A stretch of 24,732 nucleotides of DNA, from contig NZ_SVFW01000055.1 of assembly GCF_015056685.1 (NCBI RefSeq), forward strand, positions 1 through 24,732, read 5' to 3'. The translations under genes were made by a program, and so were the position numbers. Shown piece after piece: positions 15,239 through 22,826 of the stretch (position 1 is the first letter of the stretch; every line of letters begins with the position of its first letter). The notes below the pieces were generated by a model. That model ran no database searches. It was not told where the DNA came from and was given only the letters and a program-made list of their open reading frames with translations. This DNA is from Butyrivibrio sp. GTDB lineage: Bacteria > Bacillota > Clostridia > Lachnospirales > Lachnospiraceae.

Positions 15239-15787
15239 GTGAATATTATCGTAGCTTTTGCAAAGCCTGAGGATGCTCAGAACATAAAAGGCATATTGCT
15301 GCGTGGCGGATATGACAATGTCATTGCCTGCACCACTGGTGTAAAGGCGCTTTCAGCCATGGAGGATCTGGGAAGCGGAGTCATAGTATGTGGCTACCGC
15401 TTAAGTGACATGCTCTATTCCGATCTTGCAGAGGACCTTCCCGGGTATTTTCAGATGCTCATGGTTGCCTCCGCCGATAAAGCGCCCTTTGACAATTTTG
15501 GAGAAAAAATCATGTTTTTGCCATCACCTTTCTCCAAGGCAGATCTCTATTCTACGATAAATATGATGATTGAGGGAGTAACTCTTTCCCGTAAAAGAGC
15601 AAAGCAAAAAAGACTGAATAAAAGTGAAGCTGATAAAAAGACTATCTCCAAGGCAAAAGAGCTACTGATGGAAAGACATCATATGACTGAGCCTGAGGCA
15701 CATAAGTATTTGCAGAAATGTGCGATGAATTCGGGAACAACAATGCTTGAAACTGCTGAGATGGTGATCTCTCTAAATAGTATCTAA
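15239..15787 (+). CDS. ANTAR-domain RNA-binding antiterminator with degenerate receiver
   Basis: A 182-residue protein with a GTG start, supported by GAGG 8 nt upstream. Residues 1-112 have the length and pattern of a receiver but lack its active site: AFAKPED replaces the acidic pair, VIVCGYRL carries C51/G52 where the phosphoacceptor Asp should be, and LPSPF has Ser96 in place of the conserved Lys. A basic coiled-coil-like linker (113-135) leads to a C-terminal ANTAR domain (about 133-180; ISKAKELLMERHHMTEPEAHKYL...). ANTAR domains bind two-hairpin RNA targets and block terminators. Position after glnA suggests autoregulation of this unit; sensing is probably not by phosphorylation. Confidence 0.9.
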   Translation: MNIIVAFAKPEDAQNIKGILLRGGYDNVIACTTGVKALSAMEDLGSGVIVCGYRLSDMLYSDLAEDLPGYFQMLMVASADKAPFDNFGEKIMFLPSPFSKADLYSTINMMIEGVTLSRKRAKQKRLNKSEADKKTISKAKELLMERHHMTEPEAHKYLQKCAMNSGTTMLETAEMVISLNSI

Positions 15788-15821
15788 GAATTACAGTCAC
15801 CAAAAGAACTGAATATATAAG

Positions 15822-15910
15822 CGGAGTTGAGGGGATTTGAACCCCTGCGCCGGACGAGCCGACCTACCGGATTTCGAATCCGGACCCTTCAACCACTTGG
15901 GTACAACTCC
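15822..15910 (-). tRNA. tRNA-Ser(CGA)
   Basis: On the minus strand the 89-nt sequence folds as a class II tRNA: acceptor GGAGTTG/CAACTCC with discriminator G, short D stem CCC/GGG, anticodon stem CCGGA/TCCGG with loop TTCGAAA (anticodon CGA, reading UCG), a long variable arm typical of tRNA-Ser, and T arm AGGGG-TTCAAAT-CCCCT. CCA is not encoded. Confidence 0.97.
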
Positions 15911-15918
15911 GTATATGA

Positions 15919-15946
15919 CCGCTGCATAATATCTGCAGCGGTTTTT
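15919..15946 (+). terminator. Terminator for the glnA-ANTAR transcript
   Basis: A perfect 8-bp stem, CCGCTGCA/TGCAGCGG, with a 7-nt loop is followed by TTTTT on the plus strand. It lies beyond the oppositely oriented tRNA gene, so plus transcripts would run antisense through the tRNA before ending. On the minus strand the same hairpin falls in the tRNA precursor leader. Confidence 0.8.
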
Positions 15947-15975
15947 ATTATACTTTTTTAGCAAACTAGCGTCAA
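15947..15975 (-). promoter_or_regulatory. tRNA-Ser promoter
   Basis: On the minus strand TTGACG (plus 15970-15975) and a perfect TATAAT (plus 15947-15952) are spaced 17 nt apart. Transcription should start near 15940, about 30 nt before the mature tRNA 5' end. Confidence 0.85.
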
Positions 15976-16084
15976 TGGATTGGTTTATATTTTGTTTCGA
16001 TTTTTATTAGCGTTTTGTTATAGAAGTGTGCGCAAAAACATTATAAAATGTATGTGTAAAAGTGTGTTTTTATAAAGAGGGTTT

Positions 16085-17950
16085 ATGCTAAACAAGAAAA
16101 AGATAATAAGAATAATCCCATTTTTCTTTTGGCCGGTAATAATACTAGTGGCTTTCTTTTGGGTATATTCAAATTATGAAAACCTATATCTGAAGAATAT
16201 TGAATATAGAGGTGCTAAAACCACCTATGATATAGCGGACTCTTTTTTGACATATTTGGGTAATATCGATAATGCCCTTAAGTCCTGCGCATCTTCAGCG
16301 GAATACATGATGGCTAAAGGAGCCTCAGAGGAAGAAATCAGGGATTACCTTGTATATGAATCTGAAAACCTTGGAATAATCACAAAAACCGGATCAAGAG
16401 GCGTTTTTGGGGTATTTAAAGGTAAATATTTGGATGGCGTTAATTGGAACCCAGATAGTTCTTACGATGCAACCGGGCGTTTATGGTATACCGAGGCAGT
16501 CAAAAATGCAGGAAGATATGTGTTTGTTGGCCCATATTATAGCCTTAGGACCCAGGATTATGCGATTACAGTAAGCAAGCTCCTAAAGGATGGGGAGAGT
16601 GTTATCGCTTTTACTATTGACTATGTAACATTTAAGGATATGACAACAAAACTTCTGGGAAATGATGAGACGCGTACGGTCCTAATAATGGACGATTCGG
16701 GTGCCGTTATCTGTAATTCCAGAGATGATGAAATGGGAGTTGATTACGCGGCGTCAGAAGACCAGTTTCAACGGGAAATTTACAACGCGTGGAGAAATAA
16801 TCGCGGAAAGAGCACATATCAGCTTAGGAGTGATGGGTGGAACGATGACGACTTTATCATATCTCAGAGGCATTTGCTGTATAACCTCAACGTTCTGACT
16901 ATTACAGATGCCAATGCTGAAATGGATGAACTGAAAAAGACAGCATCACTGCTGGGAGCAGTACTGTTTTTGGCACTTGTTATCTCTTTTGCCCTCAATC
17001 AAAGGAATTACCATAAGGACCATGAATCCTTTATCAATGCCAGAGACCTTAACGCTGTGGCGAACATTTACGGGACAATTGTAAGAATTGATCTGGATAA
17101 GGACGAACTTGAAATAATCTTTTGCGGGGACTATAGCATTGCAAGTACTCTTGAGGAAGGACGCCATCACGCACGTGAAACTGTTGCGGAAGTTACGGGT
17201 AAATTTGTAGCAGACAGATCATATGAGATGATGAAGGAGTTTATGGATTTTTCGTCATTGAATAGTAGACTGACGGGCAAACAGACCCTTACATTAGAAT
17301 TTCTAAACTATGATCATGTCTGGTATCGTGGCAGATTAATTGTGGCGGAAAGGAATCAGGATGAGAAAGTCACCAGCGTAATATTTGCGACTGAGATAAT
17401 CGATGAAGACAAGCGCGTAAGAGATAAGTACCAGTATCTTGCTGAAACCGATCAGCTCACCGGGATTAATAACCGTGGAAGCGGAGAGAGAAAGATTCGC
17501 GACCTTTTACAGAAAAATGTCGGCGGAATGTTCTTCTTGTTCGACGTAGATAAATTCAAGCTTGTAAATGATAATTTTGGCCACGATGTTGGAGATGAAG
17601 TACTTGTTGGGATAGCTGAGATGATGAAGCGTCTGTTCAGGGGAAAAGACATCGTGATGAGACTTGGCGGTGATGAGTACGCAGCCTATATGCCTGGCGT
17701 TTTCAGCAAAGAAGACGGTGAACTTATCATGAAACGTCTTATAGACAGCGTACATGACATGGATATTAAGAGACTTGAAGGAAGACAGATAGATATCAGT
17801 GTTGGTGCTGCCATCTATTACCCGACTGACTCGTATTCTTTTGGTGAGTTATACAAAAGAGCTGATAATTGCGCTTATGAGAGTAAAAAGATTCCGGGTT
17901 CTGCGGTGACATTTTATGAGCGTGATGATGAAGAAAGTACTAGAAAATAG
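16085..17950 (+). CDS. Membrane diguanylate cyclase (Cache-PAS-like-GGDEF)
   Basis: Makes cyclic di-GMP from GTP. The 621-residue protein has a transmembrane helix at about 11-30, an extracellular dCache-type sensor (31-280; the RLWYTEAV...VGPYYS segment at 132-153 is typical of its ligand pocket), a second helix at about 286-304, a PAS-like region (315-440), and a C-terminal GGDEF domain from about 450. The catalytic motif is GGDEY (528-532) with metal ligand D487 in FDVDKFK, so activity is expected. An inhibitory RxxD site (R519-D522) sits five residues before it, implying product inhibition. The start follows AAAGAGGG. It stands alone, with no adjacent effector or EAL gene; no convincing promoter was found. 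Confidence 0.93.
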   Translation: MLNKKKIIRIIPFFFWPVIILVAFFWVYSNYENLYLKNIEYRGAKTTYDIADSFLTYLGNIDNALKSCASSAEYMMAKGASEEEIRDYLVYESENLGIITKTGSRGVFGVFKGKYLDGVNWNPDSSYDATGRLWYTEAVKNAGRYVFVGPYYSLRTQDYAITVSKLLKDGESVIAFTIDYVTFKDMTTKLLGNDETRTVLIMDDSGAVICNSRDDEMGVDYAASEDQFQREIYNAWRNNRGKSTYQLRSDGWNDDDFIISQRHLLYNLNVLTITDANAEMDELKKTASLLGAVLFLALVISFALNQRNYHKDHESFINARDLNAVANIYGTIVRIDLDKDELEIIFCGDYSIASTLEEGRHHARETVAEVTGKFVADRSYEMMKEFMDFSSLNSRLTGKQTLTLEFLNYDHVWYRGRLIVAERNQDEKVTSVIFATEIIDEDKRVRDKYQYLAETDQLTGINNRGSGERKIRDLLQKNVGGMFFLFDVDKFKLVNDNFGHDVGDEVLVGIAEMMKRLFRGKDIVMRLGGDEYAAYMPGVFSKEDGELIMKRLIDSVHDMDIKRLEGRQIDISVGAAIYYPTDSYSFGELYKRADNCAYESKKIPGSAVTFYERDDEESTRK

Positions 17951-17974
17951 CATGGGAGCTGGCGCGCGTATTAC

Positions 17975-18003
17975 TTGGCATTAACTACATTTTTTTGTAT
18001 AAT
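17975..18003 (+). promoter_or_regulatory. Promoter of the phosphofructokinase gene
   Basis: TTGGCA (17975-17980) and a perfect TATAAT (17998-18003) with a 17-nt spacer lie 64 nt before the start codon. This is one of the best promoter matches in the window. Confidence 0.85.
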
Positions 18004-18067
18004 TGTCATTGATATGTGCGACTACAAATAGCAATTTAGCATATTTATTCAAAGGAGGCCTATTCAC

Positions 18068-19141
18068 ATGATGAGAATCGGTATGTTGACAAGCGGTGGC
18101 GACTGTCAGGCTTTGAATGCAGCAATGCGCGGCGTTGTAAAGTGTATTGCGCACAGTGGTGAGGAAGTTGAGTTTTACGGTTTTAAGAATGGCTATAAAG
18201 GTCTTATTTATGGCGATTTTAGAATGCTTACTTCCCATGATTTTTCGGGTATTCTGACTAAGGGTGGCACTATTTTAGGTAGTTCCAGAACACCTTTTAA
18301 GACAATCAGGGAGCCTGATGAGAACGGTCTTGACAAAGTTGAGGCCATGAAACAGAACTACTACAAGCTGCAGCTTGACTGCCTTGTGGTGCTGGGCGGC
18401 AATGGCTCTCAGAAAACAGCAAATCTCTTGAGTGAAGAGGGACTGAATGTGGTATCTCTCCCTAAGACTATCGACAATGATCTTTGGGGAACTGATATGA
18501 CATTTGGCTTCCAGAGTGCTGTTGATGTTGCAACACAGGTTATTGATAACATACATACCACAGCAGATTCTCACGGCCGTGTATTTATCATAGAAGTTAT
18601 GGGACACAAGGTTGGATGGCTTACTCTCAATGCAGGACTTGCAGGAGGAGCTGATGTTATTCTGATACCTGAGATCCCTTACGATATTGACAAGATCTGC
18701 GAAGCCATAGAAGCAAGAGATAAAAGAGGCAGCAGATTTACTATTATAGCGGTTGCTGAAGGAGCAATCTCCAAGAAGGATGCCAAGCTTTCCAAAAAAG
18801 AGTACAAGGAAAAAATGGCAAACTACAAGTACCCTTCAGTTTCCTACGAAATTGCAGAAGCTATCCAGAAAAAGAGCGGACATGAAGTAAGAGTAACTGT
18901 TCCTGGCCACATGCAGAGGGGCGGCGCTCCTGATCCATATGACCGCGTGTTTGCTTCAAGACTTGGAGCAGAGGCTGGTCAGCTTATTCTCGATAAAGAA
19001 TATGGCTATATGGTAGCTTACAAGAACAGAGAAATTGTAAAGGTTCCTCTTTCTGAAATAGCAGGAAAGCTTAAATATGTATCACCGGATGCCAGCATCA
19101 TAAAAGAAGCCAAGATGCTTGGTGTCTGCTTTGGGGATTAA
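18068..19141 (+). CDS. pfkA: 6-phosphofructokinase
   Basis: Phosphorylates fructose 6-phosphate in glycolysis. The 357-residue protein has the N-terminal GMLTSGGD (5-12), the nucleotide loop GGNGS (110-114) and catalytic PKTIDND (132-138). Gly at the second loop position favours ATP over pyrophosphate as donor, whereas Lys in PKTIDND is typical of the mixed group III enzymes; N112 stands where classic enzymes have Asp. The donor should therefore be treated as probably ATP but not proven. The start ATG 18068 is set by AAGGAGG 10 nt upstream; a second ATG follows directly. It has its own promoter and is 40 nt from dnaX. Confidence 0.93.
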   Translation: MMRIGMLTSGGDCQALNAAMRGVVKCIAHSGEEVEFYGFKNGYKGLIYGDFRMLTSHDFSGILTKGGTILGSSRTPFKTIREPDENGLDKVEAMKQNYYKLQLDCLVVLGGNGSQKTANLLSEEGLNVVSLPKTIDNDLWGTDMTFGFQSAVDVATQVIDNIHTTADSHGRVFIIEVMGHKVGWLTLNAGLAGGADVILIPEIPYDIDKICEAIEARDKRGSRFTIIAVAEGAISKKDAKLSKKEYKEKMANYKYPSVSYEIAEAIQKKSGHEVRVTVPGHMQRGGAPDPYDRVFASRLGAEAGQLILDKEYGYMVAYKNREIVKVPLSEIAGKLKYVSPDASIIKEAKMLGVCFGD

Positions 19142-19181
19142 ATAGTTATAAAAGTTTTGTTATAGGTGGAAGTTATTTTAA

Positions 19182-20783
19182 ATGGGTTATGTAGCTCTTT
19201 ACAGAAAATTCAGACCTCCTGTCTTTGAGGATGTAAAAGGACAGGATCATATAGTTACAACACTAAAGAATCAGATCAAATCTGACAGAGTTGGACATGC
19301 TTACCTGTTCTGCGGAACTCGCGGAACAGGTAAGACTTCTGTTGCGAAGATTCTTGCCAAGGCAGTCAACTGTGAACATCCGGTTGACGGAAGTCCCTGT
19401 GGTGAATGCGAGATGTGCAGGGAGATTGCAGCAGGAAACAGCATGAATGTTATAGAGATAGACGCTGCTTCCAACAATGGTGTTGATAACGTCAGAGAGA
19501 TCATCGACGAGGTTTCCTACTCACCAACAAAGGGTAAAAGAAAAGTCTATATCATCGACGAGGTGCACATGCTTTCAGCAGGCGCTTTTAATGCCCTGCT
19601 CAAAACACTTGAGGAACCGCCGTCATATGTTATGTTCATTCTGGCTACAACAGAAGTTCAAAAGATTCCTATCACTATTTTGTCCAGATGTCAGAGATAT
19701 GACTTCCACAGGATCACCATTGATACCATAGAGGGAAGACTCCGTGAAGTTGTGGATTCTGAAGGCATTACAGTGGAGGAACGAGCTCTTAGATACATCG
19801 CCAAAACTGCTGACGGATCCATGAGAGACTCCCTTAGTCTCCTTGATCAGTGCCTTGCCTTTAACTATGGGCAGGAGCTTACCTACGACAAAGTGCTCGG
19901 CGTCCTTGGCGCTGTTGATACAGAAGTTTTCAGCAGACTTTTTAATGCCCTCTACAGACAGGATGCCAATGAGGCACTTACCATTTTGGCGGATATTGTA
20001 ATACAGGGCAGGGAATTAAATCAGTTTGTAAATGATTTTGTCTGGTATCTTAGGAACCTCATGCTTGTTCAGGCATCAGATCAGATGGAGGATGTTATCG
20101 ACATCTCTTCCGATAATCTGAAAGCGCTAAAAGAGCAGGCTGAAGGAGCGGATACAGATACGATCCTCAGATATATCAGGATTTTTTCCGAGCTGTCATC
20201 ACAGCTTAGATATGCAACACAAAAACGTATATTAATAGAAATAACATTGATAAAAATGTGCAAACCTCAGATGGACAAAGCTGAAGATGCTCTTGAGGAC
20301 AGATTAAGAGTTTTAGAGCAGCACGATGAGGAGAACACCAAGCTTTTAAGAGGAATTCAGTCAGGTCAGGTAGCTGTTGTGGCCGGCGCGTCAGCAGCTC
20401 CGGCTGGAAAACCTGTTTCCCAGGGACAAAAGAAAACCCTGGACAGGGCAGTTCCTGAAGATATAAAAAGACTTGTAAATGACTGGCCAAGGATACTTGC
20501 CAGAATGGAAAACCCTATGAAGACTTACCTGCAGAAAGCAAGGTTAAGTCTTGGCAACAACGATATTCTGCAGATTGTCTTCGACAATAAGCAGTTATCA
20601 GATAAATATTCAAATGGTACATCATCTGAGGAATTGCAGGATGTGCTTGATCAGGCTCTTGGGAAACACGTTGAATTTGAGACCAGATTCATAGAGCCAC
20701 AGGCTGTATTTGAAGAAAACTATGTAAATCTACAGGCTATAAACTTTGATATAGTTACTGAGGATGAAGAAAAGGAGAATTAA
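19182..20783 (+). CDS. dnaX: DNA polymerase III subunit gamma/tau
   Basis: Clamp-loader ATPase. The 533-residue protein has Walker A GTRGTGKT (45-52), a zinc module with C64, C73, C76 and C79, Walker B YIIDEVHM (123-130), and the SRC motif (168-170) with its arginine finger. The C-terminal part (about 370-533) is the variable tau-like region. The start ATG follows GGTGG at a rather long spacing. It is the first gene of the conserved dnaX-ybaB-recR cluster; ybaB begins 3 nt after its stop. Confidence 0.96.
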   Translation: MGYVALYRKFRPPVFEDVKGQDHIVTTLKNQIKSDRVGHAYLFCGTRGTGKTSVAKILAKAVNCEHPVDGSPCGECEMCREIAAGNSMNVIEIDAASNNGVDNVREIIDEVSYSPTKGKRKVYIIDEVHMLSAGAFNALLKTLEEPPSYVMFILATTEVQKIPITILSRCQRYDFHRITIDTIEGRLREVVDSEGITVEERALRYIAKTADGSMRDSLSLLDQCLAFNYGQELTYDKVLGVLGAVDTEVFSRLFNALYRQDANEALTILADIVIQGRELNQFVNDFVWYLRNLMLVQASDQMEDVIDISSDNLKALKEQAEGADTDTILRYIRIFSELSSQLRYATQKRILIEITLIKMCKPQMDKAEDALEDRLRVLEQHDEENTKLLRGIQSGQVAVVAGASAAPAGKPVSQGQKKTLDRAVPEDIKRLVNDWPRILARMENPMKTYLQKARLSLGNNDILQIVFDNKQLSDKYSNGTSSEELQDVLDQALGKHVEFETRFIEPQAVFEENYVNLQAINFDIVTEDEEKEN

Positions 20784-20786
20784 CAA

Positions 20787-21134
20787 ATGGCAAAACGCGG
20801 AGGATTTCCGGGCGGAGGAATGCCCGGTAACATGAGCAATCTTATGAAACAGGCGCAGAGAATGCAGCGCCAGATGGAGGAAAGCCAGAAAGAGCTTGAG
20901 ACAAAAGAGTTCACAGCAAAAGCCGGTGGCGGTGCAGTTGAGGCAACTGTATTTGGCAACAAAACAGTAAAGAGCATCGTTATCTCACCTGATGCAGTTG
21001 ATCCTGATGATGTAGAGATGCTTCAGGATATGATCGTAGCAGCTGTCAACGAAGCTATGAAGCAGGCTGAAGAAGCAAGTGGAGCTATGCTTGGCAAGAT
21101 GACAGGTGGCCTTGGCGGAGGATTTCCTTTCTAA
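20787..21134 (+). CDS. ybaB: YbaB/EbfC nucleoid-associated protein
   Basis: A 115-residue DNA-binding protein. Gly-rich ends (RGGFPGGGMPG at the start, GGLGGGFPF at the end) flank the conserved core: a helix rich in Met/Gln (MSNLMKQAQRMQRQMEE), a three-strand sheet (KEFTAKAGGGAVEATV) and a C-terminal helix. GGAG lies upstream within the end of dnaX. The stop overlaps the recR start (TAATG), giving translational coupling. Position between dnaX and recR is the usual one in Firmicutes. Confidence 0.95.
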   Translation: MAKRGGFPGGGMPGNMSNLMKQAQRMQRQMEESQKELETKEFTAKAGGGAVEATVFGNKTVKSIVISPDAVDPDDVEMLQDMIVAAVNEAMKQAEEASGAMLGKMTGGLGGGFPF

Positions 21135-21733
21135 TGGATCTATACAGCGGACATATTAACCGACTGATCGACGAACTGGCTTCATTGCCCGGAATAGGAG
21201 GCAAGTCTGCACAAAGGCTTGCTTTCTATATTATCAATCTTCCAAAAGACAGGGTTAAGAAGCTGGCAGACTCAATAACAAATGCACGTGAGAATGTGCA
21301 TTATTGTAAAGTTTGCTGTACCCTGACAGATGATGACATCTGCCCGATATGCAACAATCCAAACAGAGACCACAAGACCATCATGGTTGTGGAAAATGCG
21401 AGAGATCTGGCAGCATATGAGAAGACTGGAAAGTTTGAAGGGGTATATCATGTTTTACATGGAGCAATTTCACCGATGCTGGGAATTGGCCCTGGTGACA
21501 TACGTCTCACGGAGCTAATGCAGAGACTTCAGACAGAAGATGTAGAGGAAGTTATCGTTGCTACCAATTCCAGCCTTGAAGGCGAAACAACTGCTATGTA
21601 TATAAGCAAACTCGTTAAACCTACGGGGATAAAGGTTACGAGGATTGCCAGTGGTGTTCCGGTTGGCGGTGATCTTGAATATATTGATGAAGTTACACTT
21701 TTAAGAGCGCTTGAGGGAAGAACAGAACTATAA
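21134..21733 (+). CDS. recR: Recombination mediator protein RecR
   Basis: Works with RecF and RecO to load RecA at gaps. The 199-residue protein has the N-terminal helix-hairpin-helix LPGIGGKSAQRLA (18-30), a four-Cys zinc finger (C58, C61, C70, C73), and a Toprim domain with E87 (VVE) and the GAISPMLGIGP loop (110-120). Length is normal for the family. The start overlaps the ybaB stop. Confidence 0.97.
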   Translation: MDLYSGHINRLIDELASLPGIGGKSAQRLAFYIINLPKDRVKKLADSITNARENVHYCKVCCTLTDDDICPICNNPNRDHKTIMVVENARDLAAYEKTGKFEGVYHVLHGAISPMLGIGPGDIRLTELMQRLQTEDVEEVIVATNSSLEGETTAMYISKLVKPTGIKVTRIASGVPVGGDLEYIDEVTLLRALEGRTEL

Positions 21734-21757
21734 TCGCACTTAAAATGGAGGAGAATC

Positions 21758-22798
21758 ATGGGAGTAAGAAAAGAACTTGTTGGAAATGCACCTAGCGGAG
21801 AGCAGGTACACGCATATCATATCAGCAACGACAATATGGAAGTTGTTGTGCTTGATTATGGCTGCATAATCAGAAACATCATAGTTCCTGATAAGAATGG
21901 CAATAAAGTAGATGTTGCCTTAGGATATGCAGATCTTGAGGGCTATTTTGTAAATGACTGTTTCCTTGGAGCTACAGTCGGACCAACAGCTAACAGAATA
22001 GCAAATGCAAAATATAGTATAGAAGGAAGAGAGTTCAGTCTTCCTGTTAATGACGGACCAAACAATCTTCATACAGATATGGAGAAGGGATTCCATAAGC
22101 GCATATGGAAGGGCGAAGAAAGTGATAATTCAGTTAAATTTACTTTAGAGTCTTCAGATGGCGATATGGGATTTTCCGGAAACAGAGTATTTACACTTAA
22201 TGTTTCTTTATCAAAAGACAATGAGCTGTCTCTTCATTACCATGCTACTAGTGATGCAAAGACACTTATAAATATGACAAACCATTCATACTTTAATCTT
22301 GGTGGACACAACTCAGGAAGTATTCTTGAACATACACTTAAACTTAATGCTGTCGAGTACACACCTGTAATCGATTCAGCAGCAATTCCTACAGGCGAGA
22401 TTGCTTCAGTAAAGGGAACACCATTTGATTTTACAGAAGGCAAAACAATCGGCAGAGATGTAAATGCTGATAATGCACAGCTTAAATTTGTAGGTGGATA
22501 TGACCACAACTTTGTAGTGGACGGAGCAGATGGCACTCTCAAAGAGTTTGCAGTAGCTTCTTCTCCGGATACAGGAATTACTATGAAGTGCTTTACAACA
22601 CTTCCGGGATTCCAGCTTTATGTTGGTAATTTCCTTAAGGCCAATAATGCAAAAGATGGTGCAACATATGTACCTAGAAACGGTTTTTGCCTGGAAACAC
22701 AGTTCTATCCTGATTCTATAAACCAGCCATCATTCCCTCAGCCTGTATTTGGTCCTGAGAAGGAATATGATACAGAGACTGTGTATCAGTTTTGCTAA
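21758..22798 (+). CDS. galM: Aldose 1-epimerase (mutarotase)
   Basis: Interconverts alpha and beta anomers of hexoses such as galactose. The 346-residue protein shows NRIANA (79-84), H105 (NNLHTD), catalytic acid H176 in TNHSYFNLGGH, a GGYDHNF segment (246-252), and catalytic base E313 in CLETQFYPD. No signal peptide, so cytoplasmic. The start follows GGAGG. It lies 24 nt after recR in an operon otherwise devoted to DNA metabolism, with no galactose genes nearby. Confidence 0.94.
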   Translation: MGVRKELVGNAPSGEQVHAYHISNDNMEVVVLDYGCIIRNIIVPDKNGNKVDVALGYADLEGYFVNDCFLGATVGPTANRIANAKYSIEGREFSLPVNDGPNNLHTDMEKGFHKRIWKGEESDNSVKFTLESSDGDMGFSGNRVFTLNVSLSKDNELSLHYHATSDAKTLINMTNHSYFNLGGHNSGSILEHTLKLNAVEYTPVIDSAAIPTGEIASVKGTPFDFTEGKTIGRDVNADNAQLKFVGGYDHNFVVDGADGTLKEFAVASSPDTGITMKCFTTLPGFQLYVGNFLKANNAKDGATYVPRNGFCLETQFYPDSINQPSFPQPVFGPEKEYDTETVYQFC

Positions 22799-22826
22799 AT
22801 AATCTATTAGTTAACGGAGAAATGCT

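Noticed and set aside
16015..16047. Promoter for the diguanylate cyclase (TTGTTA with TATAAA)
   Set aside because: The spacer would be 21 nt, too long for a normal promoter.
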